Of a stretch of 64,000 bases of DNA, positions 26,033-37,710 are shown piece after piece. The stretch spans positions 10,323,401-10,387,400 of the forward strand of contig NC_065921.1 of assembly GCF_024586455.1 (NCBI RefSeq), written 5' to 3'. The notes under the pieces are model-generated. The model was not told where the DNA came from and ran no database searches. It saw nothing but the letters and a program-made list of their open reading frames with translations. Source of the DNA: Bactrocera neohumeralis (Eukaryota > Arthropoda > Insecta > Diptera > Tephritidae). How positions within the stretch are numbered: the first letter of the stretch is position 1; each line of letters begins with the position of its first letter. Position numbers and translations under genes: made by a program.

Positions 26033-26943
26033 CGAGGGTTGCTGTAAATGTATGTGAGTGTAGAGGAAAAGTCGAAAAATAATGTATTATTTTTTAAGAA
26101 CTAAAAAAAGATGTATTCTAAGAACATGTTTAATACTATAACCTTTATAATTTTTTTTTTATAAAAATATTGCATGAATGCTGGGTATATAAACTAATGA
26201 TCAAAATTGACTCGGACTCGCACCTATTAAAATAATTTTTTTCGATTCGGTTTGCCTGCGGAGTATAGAATGACCAGTCCGAGTCAAATTTAATCTGAGT
26301 ACACTGTAATAGTTTGAGCTGTACGTAATAGCTGAAGAAGCAACATTTTGATTATTCAGGTAGATTTTAACTGGGTTGGTAACGTGAGGGCGAGCATTGT
26401 TATGCAGCAACATCAGTTTTTTTGTGTTTTGAATCATTCCCTGTGCATGTAGTCGTTTTGAAATGGTTTGCGGGTGACTCTCAATGCTGAAGCAAACACT
26501 TCTTGCGTTTGACTTAGATCCTCATCGAACAATGTCTTCAATTCATCATTTTCGAAGGTTTTTGGCTTTCCTTCACGCGGACCGTTGTTAATATCGAAAT
26601 CACCATCTTTGAAGTGATAAAACAAATGCCGACACATTGTTTCACTCAACTTTTCGAAGTTCCCAATATGCTACAGCTGACAATTTTTTTTGGCTGAAAG
26701 AAAATTACGATTATTTGGCAAAAAAACGGATATATTCGTAAAGCCAAAGGTAGGTGACACATGAACAAAGCCACTATTGTGGAAACGCAGTTTCTTCTTC
26801 AAGTTTCTAGGTCAAGTTCGTTACGTTTTGGGTACATATCGATCACAACTGAAGCCATGTATTGACAAACAGTGGGGCGCACCTACTATAGATTTCTTTA
26901 TCCTAACTTTTCAATAATCCAACTACTTCACATACTACCCTCG
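26033..26943 (-). mobile_element. Internally deleted mariner element with both ends and TA duplication
   Basis: A TA target duplication (26031-26032 and 26944-26945) flanks short termini CGAGGGT/ACCCTCG. On the minus strand the transposase N-terminal part is readable (MSETMCRHLFYHFKDGDFDI, then GPREGKPKTFENDELKTL, LDEDLSQTQE-like), to about 26440. It then jumps to the C-terminal catalytic region (MLLHNNARPHVTNPVKIYL). The middle, holding the first catalytic Asp, is deleted. The element is 911 bp, against about 1.3 kb for intact mariners, so it is non-autonomous. Confidence 0.8.
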
Positions 26944-27479
26944 TAACACCTTCGCCACATGTAGCAAATATTTACACTCTCTAAGCAACCTTTTGTAAAT
27001 TTGCCCTTCCAGCTGTTTCTAATATTCTAATGGATTTGCTTTCACTTCACATTCGATTCTTTTTTATAGACAGCTGTTAATTGATTTCTCATATGGTTAA
27101 TTACACATCAGCATTATTTTGTGGGTGTAAATATAACACATATTATATAAATATACACATATCCATGTATGTACAAGTGGTTTCTTTACATGTATACCTT
27201 TCATCTAGTTAATTATAACAATACTGGTATTATTTGTTTAATAAAGTAATATTTGGAATGACCAGAATTAAACAAAGGCTTTAAAGGCAAATAAATATTA
27301 TGTTCTTAAACTAAATATTAACTTTGAGGGTGTTTATTGTTAATTTGTTCTCAAATACTGACTTTCGTAAATAGCAAGTGATGTGTATTATAATAATGAA
27401 AAGCGAATAAAGCAATTACTGTGAGAAGACAAGCAATAAATTCTGCAACAAATTATTCGGAGATTGTGCAGTTGCCTCA

Positions 27480-27965
27480 GTTAATAACCCATGCCAGATT
27501 TTCTGACGATATTTTGTCACAGAAAAAAGTTTTCCATATAAGGACTTGATTTTGAACGTTCAGTTTGTATGGCAGCTATATTCAATAGTGCTCCGATCTG
27601 AATAATGTTTTTGGATGTTGTAGCGCTGACTTCGAAAATAATCTGTACTAAATTTTGTGAAGATATCTTGTCAAATTGGAAACTTTTCCATACAAGAACT
27701 TGATTTTGATCGTTTAGATTGTGTGACAGCTACATGCTTTGGTTGTCAAATATCAGTTATTCTGACAAAAGAGTATTCTTTTGGGGCGAAAAGAGCGTGT
27801 ACAAAATTTCAGATCGATTTCGATCTGACAAGCTGATGGAGTAGTTTATGTATACACATACCGAAAGACATGGCCAATTCGAATCAGATTAGATATCCAT
27901 TTTATAGGATCTTCGATACTTTCTTACAAACTTAATGGTGCACTTAATATACCCTACTCAGGATA
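27480..27965 (+). repeat. Dispersed non-coding repeat (tail part)
   Basis: CAGTTTGTATGGCAGCTATA, CCATACAAGAACTTGATTTT (twice in variant form) and a closing ATATACCCTACTCAGGATAT match the pattern of the copies at 8982-9780 and 10470-10745. No open frame or termini are seen. Confidence 0.45.
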
Positions 27966-30098
27966 TAAAGAACAAACAAACTAAATCTTTAACATATATC
28001 TTTAGCACCTGCTCGACCTTATTGCGGCCCAATTATTGTGTCTAAATAAGTTACGAAGCTATAACATTTAATCAGTATGCCATTAATAAATTTAAAATAA
28101 TCGCAGAAACTGCTAAAAACCCTTGTCAACACATAATAGCACGTGACAAGGCTCATTAAGTAATGTGCACTATGCTCCGTTCCAAACAATGGCTTCATAA
28201 AGAAGCACCAAAAGACGGCACAGCGCGTGTGAACCCTCATCAATATGCTGTTCAATTATGCGCCAGCACACATATGGCCACTTCCTCAATTATGCAGGCA
28301 ATCGCACATATTCCACCTTTCGGCGAATTCAACACAAACCATGTTACGTATACGCCCGGGCACATCAAGCGGATTAGTGCAGTCGATGCTGACGATGAGC
28401 GATTGTTTTGATAAGACCGGTGATGGATGTGGCAACTGAACGAAATGCGATTTAACAGCATTGCCAAAATACCGTTGCGTAAGTACACAGAGCTGATATG
28501 TGGCGAAGAGTGCTGCTACTGAATGCATGATGCACGTGTACGTCTAACCAGCACCCATGGAGGCATTGACAAGGCGATTTACCGATTGAGATGCATTTAA
28601 TTCGCAGCTGGTTACCCGACTGATGGTGTGGTTAGTGAGTGAATTTTGCCAGTGTTTGCTGATTCGTTGGCTAAACTGATTTCTCACGGTTTTCGGAGCG
28701 AATAGTCTCTAGAATTTTGATTGAAATTTTTGTTTTGTCATTTTTGATAAATATGTATATATCATATGTTCAACCACGATATAGTATATATACAAATTTC
28801 ACCTCAGCGCACTAACTGTTTATTTAACATTATTTTGATGACCGCCAATAAAATGCTCAATCGAATTTAAAGCACCAGCTGAGTAAAATCCTAACCGCAA
28901 TAATGGTGAATCAGCTTATTAACCAGCAGGTGAGATGTACCAAACGTATTAACAACGGTTCACTGGGCTCTATTTAGCCGCTTATACAAGACCCACAACA
29001 ATAAAAACAAGAAACACTAAATCAAAATCGACCAGCATGCCACCCGCAGCTTAAAGTCGACTAAACTCAAATAAATTTATAACACAAAACGGAGAAAGTA
29101 TTTACGGTCGGGCATTGACTGGCTGACCGTATGCCAGCCACTGTGTATCATACCTGTGTGCAAATGAAAAAAGAAATCCGTTTTATAACTTGTGCTTTAC
29201 CGCTGCTGTGGCGCTGCTGTGGTTGCTGTCATCGACCGCAAGCAATCAGCTGGAGCAGCCGACAGCCGCAGAGCGGTATTTGGCGGCTTGTGGCTTGCAT
29301 TTAACTTTGCGCTATTTACGTTGAACTTGGCAAGCATTTTGGCTAAAGCAGGCAATAAAAGATGCATGAGTGTTTGCTACATATTTACTGGGGGAAAAGT
29401 TGTAAATATTTATTTTGTAAAATATTGAGACAAAAATGCGCTCGCATGAGAGTAAGAGAAATAACAAAATAAATATTGTCGAAATGCCTTAAAAATGTCA
29501 GAATTTAAATTTTTACTGTCGAGTGCTTGCATAAATTCATCTGCATAATACATTTTATATATTTTTGTCTTTTAGTAAGATATTTATAGCTTTTTGTGTG
29601 TGCATTGTGTTGGTGATAGATGGTGATATATTTATATTCGAGTCAATGCATTTTATTTACATTTAAATTTTGACATATTCTTGGCATTTCTACTCTTCTA
29701 CTTCTTGCGTTGCTCGGTGGTTAGACGTGGTGATGTATTATTCATTCCTATTCCCTGAAGAAATTTGTGCATTTGGGGGTGTTTGTGATATATGCAGATA
29801 CCATAAATGTCTCTTTTGATCTTCGGTTCTGTTTTGACTATCTTTCGGCATTTTCGCTTGATTGATTGCATTTAATTTTGAATCATACAATTGACACAAC
29901 GATTGAGTTTGGTTTTAGTTGGATTTTAAAGAGAGAAAGAAGGAATTTTTGAAATGAACATTTTCTGCATTGAAGGAAATAGAAAATATTTTTTGGCAAA
30001 GCAATAAAATTGTAGAAAGTTCAGTCACGCTTTCTACAATTTTATTTTCAATATTTATTAAAAAAAAAATTTCAATAAAAATATTTATTGCTGACTTC

Positions 30099-30840
30099 TT
30101 CTTCTTCTTAATTGGCGTAACCGCTTACGCGATTATAGCCGAGTTAACAACAGCGCGCCAGTCGTTTCTTCTTTTCGCTTTTTTTGCCAAAGCAAAAATT
30201 CCAGAGCCAGGTCCTCCTCCATTGGTCTTTCCAACGGATATATATTACAGCGTCGAAACTTTCAAGCTGGAGTGTTTCATCCATTCGGACAAATGACCTA
30301 GCCAGCGTAGCCGCTGTCTTTTAATTCGCTGATCTATGTCAATGTCGTCATATATCTCGCCGTGGCCAACGCGCAAAGGACCATAAATCTTTCGTTGGAC
30401 GGCGGTGATGTCAGCCTTTATTTTCCCGAGGACATCAACCAGCTGGGCAGCGGCACCATCCCAATTAAGGGACCGGACATTCCAGGTGCATGCCCTAATA
30501 TCATTGTCCTTATTTCGTTTGCCATGGCCGTCATCAAAAGGGAGGTTTCTCATCCGAGGCCGTTGGTAGTTTTTCATTGGGGTGAGCTTTTTAGGTGGCG
30601 GGTCCCAAACCCCGCGCACAACCCTATGGGGATGTTTCGCCTTCTCACTTTAGCTCGCCTTCGAACGGATGTTCTTAGGCTACCCAGAGGATACTTGGTC
30701 AAAGACCGGAATTAGTGAGCTGCTTGAGTCATATGTAAAAGAATCGTTTCTGGCCACTCCCAAGTGAATGGCAATCAGAGAACTTTCCTCACTTGCGTGA
30801 ACTTCTACACATGATTCCATCTTCCTATTGCTATTGCTGA
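30099..30840 (-). mobile_element. RTE-like non-LTR retrotransposon, internally deleted
   Basis: The minus strand carries a 5' leader, then the start of an AP-endonuclease domain (RACTWNVRSLNWDGAAAQL, KADITAVQ). It joins directly to the extreme C-terminal end of the reverse transcriptase ORF (KIYGPLRVGHGEIYDDIDID, LRWLGHLSEWM). A 3' tail follows, ending in short GAA repeats at 30099. The whole catalytic RT body is gone. The leader matches the + strand copy at 60640-61205, and the tail matches copies at 34902 and 41967. Termination in a short tandem repeat tail suits the RTE clade. Confidence 0.65.
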
Positions 30841-31009
30841 CTGCTCTTTCAAAATTAGATTTACAATATTTTGCTTTGTTTAAAAATTTAACGATTTTTT
30901 TGAAGGCAAAAATTAGAGGAAGTATTTTATGATATTATATATTTTAGTAAATAATTTCATCTGACCTCAAATCTAGGTAAAAAGTATATTTTATTATCAA
31001 TTCTGACTT

Positions 31010-31790
31010 TAAGAATAATTTTTACACTCTTCGGAGATGGGCGTAATAGGACCACTGTCACGCCCACAAAACGCCATTTACTGAAAGCCTATAAATTGCC
31101 ATACTACGCAAGAGAAAAAATGAGCATAATCAGACTACAGCCATGCTTAGTTCTTATATAACATAATTTAAAATTTCTTTTGATGTTTTCACTTTCCGGT
31201 ATGCAAATCAGGAAGCAATGAATGTAACGACGTAAGACTTTGCACGAATAATGCCTTCAGTGTAAGCCTTCTTATGACCATAAATTGTCCAACCAAATTT
31301 TTCAGGCCCCTTGGTACCGCACATTTGAACCCCAGTATTTATTGTTGACTTTTTGCCGCAAATATCAGTCAATGTGTTAGATATGTCAAGGATAAGCTTA
31401 TCCTGACAATAGTAATTCGGTGCGCCAAAAATAGGTTGAATTGTGAGAATACTTCCTTTAGCTCTCATATACCTAATACAACGATTTTTGAACTTCCAAG
31501 TGATTTATACCGCACATTTCGGTCAAAATGTGAGTTATCTCTTTAAAAATGAGAGGCGGGCTTTTACTGATAACATTGTGTCTTTGTGCCTAAACTGGGC
31601 GAAAACATGACCTAGCTCTCATAAAACAAACATAAAACATCCGGGTGACTTTACTCCATATGATTGGTGATGGTATGTGATGTCTCTTAATGAATATCAG
31701 GGAAGATTTTATTAGAATGCGGCATGTTAATAGTAAGCTGTATCGGCGAAGATTTATAAAATCGGGTGGATACTGCTCCAACTCCCATAA
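31010..31790 (+). repeat. Dispersed non-coding repeat (middle part)
   Basis: GATGGGCGTAATAGGACCAC, TGTCACGCCCACAAAACGCC and CACGAATAATGCCTTCAGTG are motifs I associate with the middle of the same fly repeat family as the 8982 copy. A minus-strand open stretch (31208-31468) lies inside and resembles no protein I know. I treat it as non-coding. Confidence 0.4.
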
Positions 31791-31854
31791 CTACACATTC
31801 ATAATGATTTTCGTTTTTCTAACAAACCTTATGCCGAATATGTCCGTCGTTGTA

Positions 31855-31975
31855 TGAGTCTATAGCTGAGTTTACAACCGCGCGAAGGTCCTTCCAACAG
31901 AGTGGAGGTCTTTCTTTTACTCTGCTGCCCGGCGCTTACTGCGTTGAATACTCTCAGGGCTGGAGTGTTTTCATA
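31855..31975 (-). mobile_element. RTE-like retrotransposon 3' fragment
   Basis: About 120 bp match the 3' portion of the copies at 34902 and 41967 (CCTTCCAACAGAGTGGAGGT, CTCAGGGCTGGAGTGTTTTC on the + strand). It is a short remnant only. Confidence 0.5.
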
Positions 31976-33276
31976 TATCTGTATATATATAGAGAATTGC
32001 TTGGATACTGATTTTCTGGTTGATGTTTTGCAACTACTTTAGGTTCATGTAAGTTGTAAGAGTATAAAGTGTTCGGTTACCCCCAATCTTAGCACTTTAT
32101 TACTTGTTAAGATATAAATAAAGTGTAATTGTTGTACGCCTCTTAAAAATAAAGATCAAAATGTCAGATTAGGAAATGAAATAAGGTTTTCACTAAAAAT
32201 GTGCAAGGAGACATCTAGCGGCAGTAAGAAGTTCATAACTGTGACGGTGTAAATCCCAACGAGATTTGGTCGGTGTCAAAGTGATTAAAGCAGGCAACAT
32301 GAATAACTGATTATTCTAGTTTATAGAAAGGTATACAGATTATTTTTTGCCAAAGAACAAGGAGGAGCTTCACGATCGTATCGATTCGTATTGAAATGTG
32401 AAAAAATTTGAAAACAAAAATTTTATATTTAGTTAGCAGGATCTTCCATTAAAACATATGTACGCCCTCTACTACTTAATTAATTAAAGGCCGCTTCAGA
32501 AAATAGCATCTGCGCCGTTAAGCCGAAAAGTATGCAATGATTAATTAAATTTGTGCGTACTCAAAGAATTAAAATGCCATAAAGTCGTAAAAAGAGTGTA
32601 AGAGTATTTGTGAAAACCGAAGTCAAATCAAATAATTTATCAAATTGTGCGAAATCGCAGCAATGTAGCTCGCGCTTAAGCATTGAAATCATTCAACTGT
32701 AAAATCAAATATGTTTTTAACTTGAAACATTCATAAACTTTATTATGTGCTGCAACGATTGACAATTACGCTTGAAACGAAGATTAACCTGCATTTAAGA
32801 AGATTGCGGAAATAATTGACAGCAAAAAGCTCATAAGCTGCGGGAGAGCGCAAATAATAATTATTAAATTCATATATGTATATGTACAAACACAAATGAA
32901 CAAATAAGTAAACGTGCAGTTTGTGTTTGTTGTTGTCATTGTACACGCAATATGCTTGTAATGAAGTGGAAAATATATTATGAGTATGAGCTTGCTTTGC
33001 AATATGCACGCGTGTATGTCTGTATATGTGAGTATACGTATATGTGGTTGTTCGTGTGTTTGTGCAAGCGAAAAACGACAATTCACGCTCCATTCGCAGC
33101 CATAGAAGAGCGTATGCCATTTGTAATTAATTACGACACAACTACCAGTTGGCGGCAATGTTTCAGAAGAATATGGCATTTGCACCGTGTTTTATTAATT
33201 ATTCAGAAGCACAAATACGCTTGAATACAGAAATGTATCCATATACTTGTATTCGTATATATGTACATATACACTA

Positions 33277-33621
33277 GGGTGGATCAAAAAAAAATTTTTT
33301 TTTTCGTTTGGTACTCTGAAAAATAGGTTCCTAGACACCTCTAAGAAAGCCTCTCCAAAAACCTTCATAATTATTTTTTTCATTGAGTTGTAAAATTCAT
33401 TAGAAATAAATAATTTTCCCAAAAATAATCAAACTTCAACCGTTAATATCTTTTAAACGGTTGGGTTTATGAAAAAATAAAGAAAAAATAGAAAACTGTA
33501 AGGAGGAGGACCTTCCCGTTAGAATTAAGAACTCATGCTTGGAGAGGCTTTCTTAGAGGTGTCTAGGAACCTATTTTTCAGAGTACCAAACGAAAAAAAA
33601 AATGTTTTTTTTGATCCACCC
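33277..33621. mobile_element. MITE with 83-bp inverted termini and TA duplication
   Basis: TA (33275-33276 and 33622-33623) flanks near-perfect inverted repeats of about 83 bp starting GGGTGGATCAAAAAAAA and ending in AGAAAGCCTCTCCAA. The interior of roughly 180 bp has no coding capacity. TA duplication and GGGTGGATC ends suggest a Tc1-mariner-type MITE. The arms would fold into a long hairpin if transcribed within the Elk pre-mRNA. Confidence 0.85.
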
Positions 33622-33889
33622 TAATATACACCCTTCATGCGCGTGAGTATAATCTTTAATTACAGGCAGCAAACATACATTCCTGTACTTGTATATGTGT
33701 GTGTATAGAAGCATATCGATGGATTAAAATTTTGTTCTGCAATTTACTGAATGATTGAGTTTTATCATGAAGCTATGATCATTTTATTGATATTCAAGTG
33801 AAACGAAAATCTAGAGTTATCCTAAAATAACAATAATTTACTCGTCCTACAGCACATTGCACGTCACCAGGTGCACAGTGCATGGTCAC

Positions 33890-34290
33890 TAAGGTAAAGC
33901 GGAATTGAACTGCTTGATGATCTTGCTCACAGCAGACACTAACATGATAAAATCTGAACTCTTCGTCGCAATTGGTCCTCATACCACATACCATAAAGGA
34001 GCTGCTACTCAAGAAGAAAGCAGTAGGCAAGAAGAGATATTGGCAACAACTCCAAGTCATTCACCATGTCAAGTTGCTAATAGGTGATTACCACTTAAGC
34101 AGACTTAAATATGTAACCAATATCCCAAGAGACAAGCTCAGGCTACTTGGGCATTGCAAACTCAAGAAGCACACCTATAATATGATCCTAGCTTCCGATG
34201 CGAATTGCCAGTTCTGTGGCAGGGAGCCTGAAACTTCAGCCCACCTGCTTGATTGGCTGCATAGCAATCTGCAGACAGAGAAAAAATGAA
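33890..34290 (+). pseudogene. jockey-like retrotransposon RNase H C-terminal fragment
   Basis: A + strand frame contains VGKKRYWQQLQVIHHVKLLI, then KYVTNIPRDKLRLLGHC and LKKHTYNMILASDANCQFCG with EPETSAHLL. This is the well-known end of jockey-clade ORF2 proteins ('..LTGHC.LKKHL..LG...D..CRFC.EE.ET..HLL'). The upstream RNase H and RT domains are absent and the copy ends soon after, so it is a 5'-truncated relic. Confidence 0.75.
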
Positions 34291-34901
34291 TTAACAATTT
34301 TAATAATACATCCCACATATTGATTTATATTCTCATAAACAAAGTCAGACAGAGAAATTGTGGTCATCATATTCGTTATCTGAGAAATTCAACAGTTGGG
34401 GTCCGATATCGACTAATTTTGAACGTGAGATGGTATACCTCAGAGCCACGATTTTTGCTAGAGTTGATTCTAATAACTTCATTGGTGATTTATTTATATA
34501 CTTTGAAGTGAAGGAACCATATGGAAAGAAGTAGGCCAGCTTGTTGTTTGGCTACGTCCATTTTCATAACCAAATTGAATTGACTTCGTCGGTGTAGTTC
34601 TTGAGGTATAGAATTTCACGTAAAAGTGGACGATGTCACGCACATTATAAAATTTTAATCTTAACTCCTATAAAGGATTTCCGTAGTATATGAGCTGTGA
34701 AATTTAAGGCTTATAATATATTTTTTTATTGTGTTATCGAAGATTTAGTGGTTTTAAATATAACCGTTATATGCAGAACGAGCATAGTTAATAACTGTTT
34801 TTACTTACTTTTACAGTATGTTAAGAAGTGCTAAAAAGCTTTTACTCAGCGAATTCGGTTGAAAGCGCCATAGACGTTTCAACCTAGTGACCATGCCCTT
34901 C

Positions 34902-35096
34902 TTCTTCTTTACTGGCGTAGACACCGCTTAGGCGATTATAGCCGAGTTAACAACAGCACGTCAGTCGTTTTTTCTTTTCCCTTGGTGGCGCCAATTGGAT
35001 ATTTCAAGCGAAAACAGATCCTTCTCCACTTGGTCTTTCCAACGGAGTGGAGGTCTTCCTCTTCCTCTGCTTTCCCCGGCGGGTACTGCGTCGTAT
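34902..35096 (-). mobile_element. RTE-like retrotransposon 3' end (split)
   Basis: It ends at 34902 in CTTCTTCTTC on the + strand (GAA tail on the minus strand). It carries the same 3' sequence as the copies at 30099 and 41967. Homology stops at about 35097, where the left arm of an inverted repeat begins, and resumes at 35487. Confidence 0.65.
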
Positions 35097-35099
35097 ACT

Positions 35100-36909
35100 A
35101 CAATGTTCACAAAATCGCATTAGGACAAACTTAAATGATTAATTGCACAAAGCCACGCGAGATGAATCAAAATTTAACACAATAAAGAATTGTAAACATT
35201 ATTATCAAAAAAAAAATCGTCAACACTTAGCACCATATTTAACAGCTTTATTTTGTGATTTTGTAATTTTATGCCGCGAATTAATCATCATAACAGATCT
35301 GAGCCCTGCAATAAATTAAAATTGTCCGCCTTGATTGCAAAGGAATTTCGCGAACAACATGAATAAAGACCTTCATACAAAATTAACGAAAAAGGCAACC
35401 CGCCCAAGGCGTTTGTAACGAAAAAGACCCGCAGATTATCTCAGCCCTTTCGTTGAGTTTTTCACAATTGTCCCAAATACAGAGAGAGCATGACCTAGCC
35501 AGCGTAGCTGCTGTCTTTTAATTCGCTGAACTATGGCAATGTCGTCATATATTTCATACAGCTCATCGTTCCATCGAATGCGGTATTCGCCATGGCCAAA
35601 GGACCATATATCTTTCGCAGAACTTTTCTCTCGAAAACTCGCAACGTCGACTCATCAGTTATTGTCATCGTCCAGACCTCTGCACCATATAGCAGGACAA
35701 GAATTATGAGCGACTTATAGAGTTTGGTTTTGTTCGTCGAGAGAGGACTTTGCTTCTCAATTGCCTACTCAGTCCGAAGTAGCACCTGTTGGCAAGAGTT
35801 ATCCTGTATTGGATTTCCAGGCTGACATTGTTGGTGGTGTTTACGCTGGTTCCAAGATAGACGAAATTATCTACGACTTCAAAGTTATGACTATGAACAG
35901 TGACGTGAGAACCAAGTCGCGAGTGCGACGACTGTTTGTTTGATGACAGGAGATATTTCCGTGATTCTGATAAGTGTTAATTTTACCTACCTTTAGAACT
36001 TGTGACACTTGGCGAATAAATTAAACGTCGCGTATTCCTTTTTGATTGAGTTAACTCAAAAAGACTCCGACCAAAGAGGCACTAAAATCTTTAGGCTTTT
36101 TTACCTTTTTTGTTAAGCTCTTCAACTGGAGTCCTCGCGCAGCAAGCAAACAACACAAATTATGTGCTTGCTTTGTATTCTTATATTTGATTTAAGCCCT
36201 TCACCAACAGCTATGCACGGGTTCAAAGCCACTGCCGCGGGTATATTACAAATACACTTGCACATGCACAGACATACATACACACTCAAACATACACAGC
36301 GCTCGATTACAAAATACTCTTTATGCAAATTAGCATACTGACTTGTCTGCGCTGAGAGACGAAATAATGAATGAAAAAAGTTAACTTTCTTAAGACACTC
36401 AGGCCTCAAGCTAACGGGTTTCCGCCCAACCTCTTAAGGCCGCAAATTGTTTGAATTAAAATCCAATTTGTTTGCATACAAACAACTTATCAGGCCTTTA
36501 AATAGATTACTGCAATGAAAATGACCTCTGTATTTGGGACAATTGTGAAAAACTCAACGAAAGGGCTAAGGTAAACTGCGGATCTTATTCGTTACAAACG
36601 CCTTGGGCGGGTTGCCTTTTTCGTTAATTTTGTATGAAGGTCGTTATTCATGTTGGTCGCGAAATTCCTTTGCAATCAAGGCGGACAATTTTAATTTATT
36701 GCAGGGCTCAGATCTGTTATGATGATTAATTCGCGGCATAAAATTACAAATATCACAAAATAAAGCTGTTAAATATGGTGCTAAGTGTTGACGATTTTTT
36801 TTGATAATATTGTTTACAAGTCTTTATTGTGTTAAATTGTGATTCATCTCGCGTGGCTTTGTGCAATTAATCATTTAAGTTTGTCCTAATGCGATTTTGT
36901 GAACATTGT
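35100..36909. repeat. Inverted repeat, 385-bp arms, 1.04-kb spacer
   Basis: Left arm 35100-35484 and right arm 36526-36909 are reverse complements with only scattered differences. They share, for example, ATTAATTCGCGGCATAAAAT and GGCGGACAATTTTAATTTAT. The left arm interrupts an RTE-like fragment that continues at 35487. The simplest reading is therefore two copies of a roughly 385-bp element in opposite orientation, rather than one fold-back transposon. The terminal bases show only weak inverted symmetry. Confidence 0.85.
35487..35945 (-). pseudogene. RTE-like reverse transcriptase C-terminal fragment
   Basis: On the minus strand a nearly intact frame reads NFVYLGTSVNTTNNV, LANRCYFGLSRQLRSKVL and LYKSLIILVLLYGAEVWTM, then KVLRKIYGPLAMANTAFDG. 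This is the conserved region after the RT palm in RTE-type non-LTR elements. It is the continuation of 34902-35096, separated by the inverted-repeat arm, and lacks everything N-terminal. Confidence 0.75.
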
Positions 36910-37429
36910 TTTGTTCGGAGGTACATTATGAACGAGTTTATTATTTGGAGAAAACGTATTTCAAAGAGAAAGAACATGAGAAAGTAGTAGGTAAAATATG
37001 GTGGCTGAAAACGAAAAGGCTGAAAAATGGAATCAACAGTGTGATTTGTTTGAAACTTTTGTTTTCGAAAGCCATAACAAGAATTTTTTTTTATAAAATC
37101 ATTCTATCAAATGATATTTGTAAAAATTATTTTTATTTGTAAAAATTTATTAAATATCATTTTATGCTACCTAATTACGTCACTTGGCGTGATATGGTAA
37201 TGAAAACTAAGTACTTCTCTTCAATATTTGACAATGTGATATGTTTTAGGCAATCTAATGGGGCAGTGAAATGAATATATAAACCTCTCCCTTCTAAATG
37301 AGAAACCCACACCTTGCCCATAAAAGCCTGGTGATCCCTGCTAACGCTAATAAACCACTGCTGATCGAGAACATATGCAATATATCCTTCTACCAGTTGC
37401 AGAAGAACTTACAACCAGGATCTAGTACG

Positions 37430-37710
37430 ATTCAATTATTATTATAAAAATAATCGTTTTCCAATTGAAAATTTTCATGCGCTTTTGCTACTTTATGATC
37501 GTAATAATCGGCCACCTGTAATCGCTATTTATCGAATTGTTGAAAATTTAGAGCGTACATTTTCTTCACATAATGTTCAAGTGCCAATAAGACAAAGAAA
37601 CGCTCTAAGAAATGAAAATATTGTTGCTGTTCAGCCAATTGTTGCTGAAGACCGCAATTTATCGATTCCAAGACGTTCTCAAGCATTTGGACTGTGTTGA
37701 ATAACAATCT
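37430..37710 (+). pseudogene. IS630/Tc1-mariner-type transposase, N-terminal HTH relic
   Basis: The frame contains HALLLLYDRNNRPPVIAIYR, IVENLERTFSSHNV, PIRQRNALRNENIVAV and DRNLSIPRRSQAFGL. This matches the N-terminal helix-turn-helix block of an insect transposase family with patterns like 'R..NA.S.ENIAAV...V.E.P..SIPRRSQ..G'. A stop follows, and the DDE part is not recognisable downstream. Relics with catalytic-domain fragments that I would assign to the same broad family lie at 3155-3460 and 58738-59330. Confidence 0.6.

Noticed and set aside
28163..28530. Open frames on both strands over the same 350 bp
   Set aside because: Four frames are open simultaneously, which indicates base composition rather than coding; no similarity seen.
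32743..33224. Open frames of 90-133 codons on both strands
   Set aside because: They follow ACACACA/TATGTA microsatellite sequence and have no domain features.
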